A stretch of 39,375 bases of DNA. Origin: Verrucomicrobiales bacterium (GTDB taxonomy: Bacteria > Verrucomicrobiota > Verrucomicrobiae > Limisphaerales > UBA1100). Numbering within the stretch: the first letter of the stretch is position 1; every line of letters begins with the position of its first letter. The stretch covers positions 1 to 39,375 of the forward strand of contig PBLV01000037.1 in assembly GCA_002721895.1 (NCBI GenBank), given 5' to 3'. The notes beneath the pieces are model-generated. The model had not been told where the DNA came from, searched no databases, and worked only from the letters and a program-made list of their open reading frames with translations. Position numbers and translations under genes: made by a program. Positions 32,786-39,375 of the stretch are shown in pieces.

Positions 32786-33811
32786 GTGCGTGATATTCTT
32801 TTCAGGTTGTTTCCGCCGGACGGGCTGGCACGCAGGGCCGTCAATGGCCTGATGCCGGTGGCTGACGTTTTGCTTCTTCCGTGCACGTTTCTGGCCTCCT
32901 CTCTGCTTTGCGCCATTCGAATGGCGGGCGTTGAACGATTCCGCGCCGCACGCTGGGCGTTCAGGAAAACCGGTGTGTTTCCCGTGCGCGACCAATACTA
33001 CGAGCCGCTGGTCAACCCAAGCCACCTCCACCGGTCGCTGGACGAGCCACGCGAACTGCCCGGCATCAAATGGTCCGACACCGAACAACTGGAGCTGTTG
33101 CAAAAATTTGACTACGCCAACGAATTGCTTGCCTTTCCTTGGGCACCCGACGGCAAGGGCGGCTTCTATTATAGCAACCCCGCCTTCGGCCCGGGCGATG
33201 CCGATGTGCTCTACAGCCTCGTGCGCCATCTAAAGCCACGCCGTTTCATTGAAATTGGCAGCGGTCACTCAACGCTTCTCACCCGAAAAGCCCTCCAGCG
33301 CAACCGCGAGGAAAACCCGGATTGCCGTTGCCGCCATATCTGCATCGAGCCCTACGAGGCGCCTTGGCTGGAACAGTTGGAGGTGGAATTGATCCGCGAA
33401 CGGCTGGAACGGATGGATCTCAAGCTCTTCACCGAGTTGCAGGCCGGCGACGTTTTGTTCATTGACTCCTCGCACGTCATTCGACCGCAAGGCGATGTCC
33501 TCCGCGAGTACCTCGAAATCCTGCCCCGCCTTGCCCCGGGCGTTTGGGTGCATGTGCATGACATCCACACACCCCGCGACTATCCCCCGGCCTGGGTGAA
33601 GGACGAGGTTAAACTATGGAACGAACAGTATCTGCTGGAGGCATTTTTATCACACAACAACGATTTTCGGGTGGCCTGGATGATGGGGCACATGTTTCAC
33701 ACCCATCAAGAAGCCGTCCTGGCCGGGTGCCCGGCCCTTCGGCGCGCGCGAAAGCAAGGCCATAACGCCTGTGGCGGAAGCCTCTGGCTGGAAAGATTGG
33801 GTCAGGGTTAG
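32786..33811 (+). CDS. SAM-dependent methyltransferase, type 24, with hydrophobic N-terminus
   Basis: 341 residues from a GTG at 32786. Residues about 20-50 are hydrophobic (LMPVADVLLLPCTFLASSLL) and may anchor it to the membrane. The SAM fold is clear: FIEIGSGHSTLL (154-165), VLFIDSSHVIRP and VHVHDIHTPRDYP, all typical of Methyltransf_24. Proteins of this kind are common next to polysaccharide genes; target unknown. It is separate from the operon on the other strand. Its stop codon overlaps the stop of the converging GT4 gene within TTAG. Confidence 0.82.
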   Translation: MRDILFRLFPPDGLARRAVNGLMPVADVLLLPCTFLASSLLCAIRMAGVERFRAARWAFRKTGVFPVRDQYYEPLVNPSHLHRSLDEPRELPGIKWSDTEQLELLQKFDYANELLAFPWAPDGKGGFYYSNPAFGPGDADVLYSLVRHLKPRRFIEIGSGHSTLLTRKALQRNREENPDCRCRHICIEPYEAPWLEQLEVELIRERLERMDLKLFTELQAGDVLFIDSSHVIRPQGDVLREYLEILPRLAPGVWVHVHDIHTPRDYPPAWVKDEVKLWNEQYLLEAFLSHNNDFRVAWMMGHMFHTHQEAVLAGCPALRRARKQGHNACGGSLWLERLGQG

Positions 33812-34956
33812 CGGCCCAACAACGAGGCGACGCGCTTGGCAAAATCATCGGGTGAAAACATGCGCCGAATTTCCACTTCTGCCTTTCGTTCCTTCGTCGT
33901 GAGATCACGGCGCCCGGCGATGGTTTCCAACAACCGCGAAGCCAAGTCAGAGGCGTCCGGCTGGATTGTGCAGGCCAGTGGATAGCCCTCAAGCACCTCG
34001 GGAATGGCCCCCCGCTCACTCGCCACCACGTGCCGCTCCATTAACCGCCCTTCCAAGGCTGTCCGGCAAAGGCTCTCCTCCACACGGGAGGGCACACAAA
34101 CAATCTCATGCTCGCTGACCAACGCGGGCACCTCTTCCGGGGGCACAGACGGGAGCAAATGAACCCGCTCATCATCGCGGGCTGTGGCGCGAGCCTCGTC
34201 GGCCAATGGTCCATCCAAGCCGGCCAAAGTCAACGTGGCCTTGTCGCGCAATTGCGGCCATGCGTCCAGCAGCAGGTCCACCCCTTTTTCGGGCGACAAG
34301 CGTCCAAGGAACAACAGGCGCGCCGGGCCATCACGCCGGGCGGGCACCGGACTTGCCTTTAAAAGTGCGTCGTCAAGGGGAGGGTGCAAGGTTGTGTAAC
34401 GGTTCTCGCCCGCAAAAGCCGCCCCTTGGCCACGAGTGAAGCGTGAAACGGCCGCCACTGAGTGACAGCGGGCCATGGAGAACTGCCACAGCGGTTCCCG
34501 CATGGCGAGCAGCTTGGAAATGAGGGGCCCAGCGATGGATTTGATGTTTAGCCGGTCCAGTCGTCGCGGCAGGTTTTCCTGCAGCCACAGGGCCACGGGC
34601 GGGCCTCCGGGCTGGGCCAAGTCAACGGCAAGGGTCACGGCGTTGAAATCCACGCAAAAGACACCATCATAACTGAAGGGCTCGACCTTTCCGCGAGCCT
34701 CTGCCAAGAGGTATGCATCCATGCCAGGCCCCGGCAGAAAGATGATGGATCGCTTGAACCACTGCTCGCCGGGCCGCCGCCACCACGGCACACGCAAACG
34801 GTGGATGCCTTTTTCACCGTGCGGCTTGCCGCCCGCAAGGCAGAGCACATCCACCTCCCACCCGGCGTCAAGCAGCAGGCTTCGAGCTCGACGGGCCACC
34901 AATTCCGCGCCCCCAAAGTCGTGCTCGTAAAACAGTGAGACCAGCAGGATGCGCAT
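33808..34956 (-). CDS. GT4-family glycosyltransferase
   Basis: 382 residues. The N-terminal loop FGGAELVARRARSLL is the acceptor-side motif of GT4, and LLFLGRLSPEKGVDLLLDAW and the downstream E-rich block EESLCRTALEG lie in the nucleotide-binding half. A retaining GT-B enzyme, probably in the cytoplasm at the membrane, that adds a hexose to a lipid-linked glycan. It starts in TAATG overlap with the methyltransferase gene upstream (at 34956). Confidence 0.88.
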   Translation of the reverse strand: MRILLVSLFYEHDFGGAELVARRARSLLLDAGWEVDVLCLAGGKPHGEKGIHRLRVPWWRRPGEQWFKRSIIFLPGPGMDAYLLAEARGKVEPFSYDGVFCVDFNAVTLAVDLAQPGGPPVALWLQENLPRRLDRLNIKSIAGPLISKLLAMREPLWQFSMARCHSVAAVSRFTRGQGAAFAGENRYTTLHPPLDDALLKASPVPARRDGPARLLFLGRLSPEKGVDLLLDAWPQLRDKATLTLAGLDGPLADEARATARDDERVHLLPSVPPEEVPALVSEHEIVCVPSRVEESLCRTALEGRLMERHVVASERGAIPEVLEGYPLACTIQPDASDLASRLLETIAGRRDLTTKERKAEVEIRRMFSPDDFAKRVASLLGR

Positions 34957-35681
34957 TAGCGGGGTGCCTCATGTTCGGCGATTAACAGGGCATTGGCGTA
35001 GGGATAAGGGCTGCCAAAGGCGGCACGAATGGCAGCTTGATGGGAGGCCTCTTCCCACTCGCGTGGTCCCCGGCGAATGAGAAACTCCGTTCGGGCCATG
35101 CCCAAGGCGCGCCTGCGTATCAATTCGTCCAAGTCCGGATTGTAGCCGATGGGAACAGTGAAGGCAAACCTGCCGCCGGGCGCAAGCAGTGCCTTGCAGG
35201 CATCAATGGCATCCAGAATTTTCCCAGCGGACACTCCTGTCGCGTCATCATCAAAGCCAATGTGTTCCAGCGTGGAAATGGAAAACACCAGGTCAAACCG
35301 CTCCTCCGTCCGGTAAGCCACGATGTCCTCGTTGATCACGCCCGGCGCATGCTCATACTTGTCCACCACGGGATGGCTTGTGTCGGCGTAGTGCGACATC
35401 ACGTTGCCCACCTCCAGGATTGACTGCCCCTTGAATTCGTCGAGATACGCCAAGCCCAGCCCAACCTCGACGCAACGCTCGTTGCTCCAAGTGACATTGT
35501 GATCGTGGTAGATACAATCCCATTCGTGCCCACGCAGGCTAAACCGGCGCGGCTTCAGGCGCGGCCGAACCCAGGGTGAGAGGGCTTTGCGCACCGGCAG
35601 ACGTAATAACTCCAGAAACCCAAACCGCCGCACGAACCAGCGCACCTTTTCCAACCCGCCGTTATATAAATGACCCGCCAT
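34956..35681 (-). CDS. SAM-dependent methyltransferase with variant motif I
   Basis: 241 residues from the ATG at 35681; a TTG at 35696 is less likely. Motif I reads ILEVGNVMSHY (88-98), so the usual GxGxG loop is replaced by GNVMS, which is unusual. Later motifs FDLVFSISTLEHIGF and LLAPGGRFAFTVPIGYNPDLDELI are typical class I. The fold is clear but SAM binding may be altered. Overlaps the GT4 gene by TAATG and is transcribed with it. It is divergent from the methyltransferase gene at 35782. Confidence 0.83.
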   Translation of the reverse strand: MAGHLYNGGLEKVRWFVRRFGFLELLRLPVRKALSPWVRPRLKPRRFSLRGHEWDCIYHDHNVTWSNERCVEVGLGLAYLDEFKGQSILEVGNVMSHYADTSHPVVDKYEHAPGVINEDIVAYRTEERFDLVFSISTLEHIGFDDDATGVSAGKILDAIDACKALLAPGGRFAFTVPIGYNPDLDELIRRRALGMARTEFLIRRGPREWEEASHQAAIRAAFGSPYPYANALLIAEHEAPR

Positions 35682-35743
35682 GCGCGCCGGAGCCAACCAA
35701 CCCGGCTCAACCCCGGCAAGTCATTGTTGTGGACAACCCAAGG

Positions 35744-35771
35744 TTGACCCCGCCCCGGCGAGTGCAAAGCT
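35744..35771 (+). promoter_or_regulatory. Promoter candidate for the methyltransferase at 35782
   Basis: TTGACC (35744-35749), five of six matches to TTGACA, 16-nt spacer, AAAGCT (35766-35771), then 4 nt to the GTG at 35776 or 10 nt to the ATG at 35782. Confidence 0.4.
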
Positions 35772-35781
35772 CGGCGTGCCG

Positions 35782-36465
35782 ATGATCATCCATCGCCTCA
35801 TCGCCCTCCATTTTAATTACGAAAAAAACGCGCGGGCATTCTTTGAATTGCAGGCGAAAGACGCCCTTGAATGGTTGCAGGGGGGCGGCGTAAAGATCGG
35901 GCCCGGCACCAGCATGCTGGATCTCGGCTGCGGCCACGGTCACCCGGGCAGGCTCTGCACCTCCGCTGGCGCCGAGGTGACCTTTGCCGACTACGAAGAT
36001 CTTCGACTCGAGGAAATGAAGGACGGCCCCTTCAGGCAGGTCGACCTCAATAACGCCGATCTTTCCAGCTATGGCCAGTTCGACCTGGTGATGTGTTCCA
36101 ACGTCCTGGAACATCTGGCCGACCCCAACCATCTGCTCCACAACCTGTCCAAGTTGCTCAAGCCCGGCGGTGTTTTTTATCTGAGCTGGACCAACTGGCT
36201 TTCGCCTTGGGGCGGCCACGAGTTTTCCCCGTGGCATTACCTCGGCAAAACCTCCGGCCCCATCCACACGGTCGGCAAAAACCTCTTCCGCACCTACATC
36301 GGCACTGTCCTGAAAACCATCCGCGCGCAACCGGGACTGGCTGTCCAGCGCATGGCCCCGCGCTACTACAACGAACTCGCCTTCCTCACCCGCCTGCCTC
36401 TTGCGCGGGAGTTTTTGACCTGGAACTGCGCCCTGCAAATCCGGCGGACAGATGCCACCGGATAA
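35782..36465 (+). CDS. Class I SAM-dependent methyltransferase
   Basis: 227 residues from the ATG at 35782; the in-frame GTG at 35776 is an alternative. Motif I is MLDLGCGHGHP (45-55), with FDLVMCSNVLEHLADPNHLL and LLKPGGVFYLSWTNWL downstream. It resembles methyltransferases encoded near glycan clusters and may act on a sugar of the surface polymer. The hydrophobic LIALHFNY N-terminus is short. It converges with the GT4 gene at 36470, 4 nt away. Confidence 0.87.
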   Translation: MIIHRLIALHFNYEKNARAFFELQAKDALEWLQGGGVKIGPGTSMLDLGCGHGHPGRLCTSAGAEVTFADYEDLRLEEMKDGPFRQVDLNNADLSSYGQFDLVMCSNVLEHLADPNHLLHNLSKLLKPGGVFYLSWTNWLSPWGGHEFSPWHYLGKTSGPIHTVGKNLFRTYIGTVLKTIRAQPGLAVQRMAPRYYNELAFLTRLPLAREFLTWNCALQIRRTDATG

Positions 36466-36469
36466 GGCC

Positions 36470-37543
36470 CTACCCATCCCGCGCCCACGCCTCCAACTGA
36501 TCACACGCCGCCGGCAGGACATTGTCCCAATGCAGATCCCTTGCCCGGTCCCGGCCCGCCTCGCGCCAGCGCTGATATTCGTCCGGCACCGCCAACGCGG
36601 CCCTTACTCCATCCGCCAGCGATTGAGGCGTTTCCATCTCGGCCACCCAACCCGTTTCCCTGTCACGTGTTGATTCCACCAGCCCGGGCACCGGATACAC
36701 CACCGCCGGCGTTCCCATTGCATTACCCTCGGTGATGTTCAAGCCCCATCCCTCCCGCACCGATGCATGCAACTGCAAATGCGCCTCCCGCAACGCCGCG
36801 TTTTTCTCCTCCTCGGCCAAACGGCCCGCAAACTCCACGGGCAATCCCCGTGCCTGCCGTTCCAAGCGCGAACGCTCCTGCCCATCGCCCACGATTTTTA
36901 ACGATGCCTGGATTCCCTCCTTCCGCAGGTGCCGCAACGATTCGATGACATGATCCACCCGCTTGTTCGGCGCCAACCGCGTCACCACAATCAATCGCAA
37001 CGGCTCCTCCAGTTTTTTCTCCCCCAAATCATCCAGCGCTTCCATGTCAATCCCATACGAAACCTGCGTGACCGAATTAACCCCCAGTCCACGCAATTGA
37101 TCCGCCGTGAAGTCGCACCCCGTCCAGAAAGGCGTATGGCGGTATCGTCGCAGAAACCACCGCTCCTGCAGCCGTCCCACTGCACTAACCGGCCAGGGAT
37201 AAAACGAACTCCAAATCGGTCCCAACACCTCATGAATATAAGCCACCACCCGCCCCTTCACCCACCACGGGGCAAACCATGGAATCCCATGATGCTGATC
37301 CATGACCAAGTCAAACGACTCCTGCCCGCGCGCCCAACGTCGCGCCGCCAGCCAACTGGTGAACCGTCCTCCCGCCCGAACAACCCGCAGTCCCTCAAGC
37401 ATCTCCTCCCGCGGCGCGCCCGGAAAAGTGTTGGCAAACCAAACCACCTCGTGCCCGCGCGCCAGCAACGCCCGCAGGTAAGCCTCCGAAACCCGCTCCG
37501 CCCCGCCCGCCAACGGGTTGCGTAGATCACGCCAGTTGAGCAT
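36470..37543 (-). CDS. GT4-family glycosyltransferase
   Basis: 357 residues from the ATG at 37543, which has a GTGAGG ribosome-binding site about 6 nt upstream; the in-frame GTG at 37555 is the alternative. N-terminal LNWRDLRNPLAGGAERV is the GT4 GGxE loop; VTRLAPNKRVDHVIESL and VREGWGLNITEGNAMGTPAVV hold the donor-binding ExxxxxxxE. A retaining GT-B transferase. With the GT4 at 33808 and GT2 at 27150 it would assemble at least a three-sugar unit. Confidence 0.9.
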   Translation of the reverse strand: MLNWRDLRNPLAGGAERVSEAYLRALLARGHEVVWFANTFPGAPREEMLEGLRVVRAGGRFTSWLAARRWARGQESFDLVMDQHHGIPWFAPWWVKGRVVAYIHEVLGPIWSSFYPWPVSAVGRLQERWFLRRYRHTPFWTGCDFTADQLRGLGVNSVTQVSYGIDMEALDDLGEKKLEEPLRLIVVTRLAPNKRVDHVIESLRHLRKEGIQASLKIVGDGQERSRLERQARGLPVEFAGRLAEEEKNAALREAHLQLHASVREGWGLNITEGNAMGTPAVVYPVPGLVESTRDRETGWVAEMETPQSLADGVRAALAVPDEYQRWREAGRDRARDLHWDNVLPAACDQLEAWARDG

Positions 37544-37563
37544 CAAAAACCTCACCCCGCGCC

Positions 37564-37592
37564 AAATTGCCCCCCAACCCCCTCCAACGCAA
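37564..37592 (-). promoter_or_regulatory. Promoter candidate for the GT4 gene
   Basis: Minus strand TTGCGT (37592-37587), 17-nt spacer, CAATTT (37569-37564). It lies 8 nt before the GTG at 37555 and 20 nt before the ATG at 37543. Confidence 0.35.
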
Positions 37593-37719
37593 GAATCGAA
37601 GCCCAACATCCCCAACCCACGCAGGCTCGGAGGCCTTCACTACGGCAGGTCGGGAAGTCTGCGATACCGGATTTGGTGAAATTGCCAAATTTTTTTATTT
37701 TTCTTCGTTTTTCTGAAAA

Positions 37720-37824
37720 GCAACGTGTTGTTTGGGCGTTGCAACGGGTTGTTTGGTCGCTGCAACGTGTTGTTTGGGCGTTGCAACGTGTTGTTTGGTC
37801 GCTGCAATGGGTTGTTTGGTCGTT
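37720..37824. repeat. Minisatellite: five 21-bp units, partial sixth
   Basis: Units start at 37720, 37741, 37762, 37783 and 37804, with the consensus gcaac(g/t)(t/g)gttgtttgg(g/t)cg(t/c)t; a partial sixth follows to 37832. Two unit types alternate, so a 42-bp period is superimposed. Every second junction makes the perfect palindrome CGTTGCAACG (37737-37746 and 37779-37788). The repeat is open in several frames (PNNTLQR or TTRC-type peptides) but nothing suggests translation. It lies in the 413-bp gap between the GT4 gene (37543) and the metalloprotease (37957). The rest of this gap holds the two promoters, an A/T-rich run with a weak hairpin at 37671-37690 and nothing else recognisable. Confidence 0.85.
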
Positions 37825-37921
37825 GCAACACGATTCCACAACCCATCGTTCCCCGGGGATGAACCGGGCTTACTCTATGCCTGACACAAAAGGAGGCATC
37901 GCGCCCATGTAACCTCGGGGC

Positions 37922-37950
37922 TTGCCAATGCTCTTCAACCGGTCTAGTCA
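37922..37950 (+). promoter_or_regulatory. Promoter candidate ending 6 nt before the metalloprotease
   Basis: TTGCCA (37922-37927), 17-nt spacer, TAGTCA (37945-37950), then 6 nt to the GTG at 37957. TTGCCA is also found before the genes at 4003 and 14079. It supports the GTG start. Confidence 0.4.
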
Positions 37951-37956
37951 CCTCTT

Positions 37957-39159
37957 GTGCGTGCCGTCTTCTTTTTCCTTTCCTGTATTTGCCCGGTTTC
38001 CGCGCTGGCAAAGGTCTCCCCTCCGCCGCCCAAGCTCGTCAAGGCGTGGAAACTGGATCCGTTTTACACCAAGCACCTCAGCGTCAATGGATTTCCCATC
38101 ATCGCCTCAAAAAATGTCTCGGACCATGCCCTGCGGGAAGCTGCCTACCTGATCCGCAACATGCTTGGCCAGCGGAAGGACCTGCTCCGTGCACTGGTGA
38201 AAAACAAGGTGCGGTTCTCCATCATCGCCCACAACGAGTACACCACCGACATTCCCGAGCATCGCCGCCTTCAACCCCGCCTGTTCTGGAACCGGCGCGC
38301 CCGTGGCCTTGGCCCTTCAAAGGACATTCCCGTTGTCTCCTGCGGCGAGGAAAATCTTTTAAACTATCCCGGCGATCCCTACTCCACGGAGAACATCCTG
38401 ATTCACGAATTCGCCCACGCCATCCATTCCCGTGCCCTGTCGGAAACCGACCCCACCTTTGATGATCGGCTGAAGGCCACCCACGAGACGGCCCTGAAAG
38501 CCGGCTTGTGGAAGGGCAAATACGCCGGGCGCAACCACCACGAATACTGGGCCGAGGGCGTGCAGTCGTGGTTTGGCACCAACCGCGAGGATGACCACGA
38601 TCACAACCACGTTAACACCCGTGCCGAGTTGGAAAAATACGACCCCGCACTGGCCAAGCTCGTCGCCGAAGTCTTTGGCAAAAACGATTGGCAATATCAA
38701 CACCCCGCCGACAGGCAGCCCGCTTCCGCGCATCTTAAAGGCTTCGAACCCAAGGCCGTGCCCACATTCGCGTGGTCCGCCAAGGCTAACGCCTGGTACC
38801 AGCGCTACCGCAAGGGGCTGGAAACCTTGGCACCCGATCACGCCGTGGAACTCGAACTCTTGTCGCCGGAATCCGAAAACTGGCGTTCTCCGCGCACACC
38901 CCACGAGACGGAAATCTTCATCGCCAACGCCACCGGCCTCACCCTGCACATGGAGTGGATCGACTTTGCCGGCAAGGCCAAGGTATACGGAACCCTCCGC
39001 CCCACCGGCCATTTTCGCCAGCGCACCTTCGCCGGGCACATTTGGAGAATCTCCGACGCCCAGACCGGCCAAACCCTCCATTACTTCATCACTCCAAAAG
39101 CGCCGGGGCAACTTGTGCTCAAAAACTTGAACAAGAATGCACAGGACGGGAAAAAGTAA
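37957..39159 (+). CDS. Secreted HExxH metalloprotease-like protein with VHL-like beta domain
   Basis: 400 residues from the GTG at 37957, with a signal peptide (MRAVFFFLSCICPVSALA). The zinc site is HEFAH (150-154) and the likely third ligand Glu200 in the following HHEYWAEG (194-201), the gluzincin-like layout. Residues about 313-381 are a separate domain that I align without gaps to human VHL residues 88-124: Trp334, Tyr344, Thr357, His361, Trp363 match Trp88, Tyr98, Ser111, His115, Trp117, the hydroxyproline pocket, with a conserved GTL and DAxT. The function is unknown; a secreted peptidase that recognises hydroxyproline- or carbohydrate-rich targets is a hypothesis. A mild uncertainty is whether both parts act together. 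Confidence 0.82.
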   Translation: MRAVFFFLSCICPVSALAKVSPPPPKLVKAWKLDPFYTKHLSVNGFPIIASKNVSDHALREAAYLIRNMLGQRKDLLRALVKNKVRFSIIAHNEYTTDIPEHRRLQPRLFWNRRARGLGPSKDIPVVSCGEENLLNYPGDPYSTENILIHEFAHAIHSRALSETDPTFDDRLKATHETALKAGLWKGKYAGRNHHEYWAEGVQSWFGTNREDDHDHNHVNTRAELEKYDPALAKLVAEVFGKNDWQYQHPADRQPASAHLKGFEPKAVPTFAWSAKANAWYQRYRKGLETLAPDHAVELELLSPESENWRSPRTPHETEIFIANATGLTLHMEWIDFAGKAKVYGTLRPTGHFRQRTFAGHIWRISDAQTGQTLHYFITPKAPGQLVLKNLNKNAQDGKK

Positions 39160-39221
39160 ATCCCAGCCATGGGCCGGACATGATGTCTCCAACAAGGTCG
39201 GCGAATAAAACTCTGGCTAAT

Positions 39222-39375
39222 CTACTTCTTCGGTGCGCGGCCGGTGTGTTGGGCATTTCGCCCACACATGGGCCACGGGCTTTTGGCTAGGCCTTTGGAG
39301 TCGGTCTTAATGGCATAGAGCTTTTTGTCATTTGACCCGACGTAAACCGTGCCATCCGAGCCAATGGCGGGGGAG
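39222..39375 (-). CDS. PQQ-type beta-propeller protein, C-terminal fragment cut by window edge
   Basis: A minus-strand frame ends at the TAG at 39222-39224 and is open to the right edge (about 50 codons seen; the first complete codon ends at 39374). The visible part includes SPAIGSDGTVYVGSNDKKLYAIKT, the classical PQQ-like repeat blade, then a short basic tail RAPKK. It is probably a secreted repeat protein similar in type to the one at 610, though not obviously a close copy. It converges with the metalloprotease gene 62 nt away. Confidence 0.8.
   Translation of the reverse strand, partial: SPAIGSDGTVYVGSNDKKLYAIKTDSKGLAKSPWPMCGRNAQHTGRAPKK

Noticed and set aside
37671..37702. Intrinsic terminator: ATTTGG / CCAAAT hairpin then a T-tract
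   Set aside because: The 6-bp A/T-rich stem is weak and no plus-strand gene ends upstream; the T-tract is downstream only on the plus strand.
37720..37832. CRISPR array
   Set aside because: The 21-bp units are directly abutting, with no unique spacers and no cas genes nearby.
37552..38011. Repeat peptides on the minus strand (TTRC and PNNTLQR types) as a protein
   Set aside because: These come from the 21-bp repeat being a multiple of three; start and stop context are poor and the flanks have no coding feel.
1..39375. tRNA, rRNA, riboswitch or insertion sequence
   Set aside because: No cloverleaf-like segments, no rRNA-like stretches, no transposase motifs or terminal repeats seen by eye; a covariance-model search would be needed to exclude small RNAs.

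Overview
The window is a GC-rich bacterial chromosome segment, most likely from the Verrucomicrobiota. This is inferred from secreted PQQ-type beta-propeller and acetylxylan-esterase-like proteins, futalosine menaquinone genes, a YfhO-like giant membrane protein and scarce Shine-Dalgarno sites; no rRNA marker is present, so the phylum is not proven.

Layout. 1-5.5 kb: an edge-truncated unknown gene divergent from secreted or degradative genes (PQQ-like propeller, alpha/beta hydrolase, RidA-like protein, SMP-30/gluconolactonase-like protein). 5.5-9.4 kb: minus-strand housekeeping run coaD, yceD (DUF177), rpmF, fabH and a PilT-family ATPase with a long proline/alanine-rich N-terminus. 9.4-11 kb: membrane-anchored thioredoxin-fold protein and ndk. 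11-16 kb: menaquinone genes mqnP, mqnE, mqnA, a Sel1-repeat protein, and mqnC. 15.9-19.5 kb: speA with a downstream membrane protein, and a Nif3-family gene. 19.5-32.5 kb: a minus-strand surface-polysaccharide operon, read from 32.5 kb downward: rfbF, rfbG, a 3,5-epimerase, a sugar C-methyltransferase, WbqC-like, GT2, methyltransferase, NAD-epimerase, ATP-grasp, CmcI-like and DegT aminotransferase, followed by the YfhO-like protein. Most junctions overlap by 1-4 nt, so the genes are probably translated as a coupled unit that makes and transfers an unusual CDP-linked, probably C-methylated deoxyhexose. 32.5-37.6 kb: a tiny lipoprotein gene, three more methyltransferases and two GT4 glycosyltransferases. 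37.7-37.8 kb: a 21-bp tandem repeat. 38-39.2 kb: a secreted HExxH metalloprotease-like protein with a C-terminal domain strongly resembling the von Hippel-Lindau (VHL) beta domain. The right edge cuts a second PQQ-type propeller gene.

Two observations stand out. First, many monocistronic or operon-leading genes have a TTGnnn box, a 16-17 nt spacer and an nAnnnT-like box ending about 6 nt before the start codon, with no Shine-Dalgarno site; this predicts leaderless or nearly leaderless mRNAs and decides several GTG starts. Second, the VHL-like domain aligns without gaps to the hydroxyproline pocket of human VHL and keeps four of its five contact residues, with Ser replaced by Thr at the fifth. 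All coordinates, motifs and alignments were read by eye; family names come from motif recognition, not searches.
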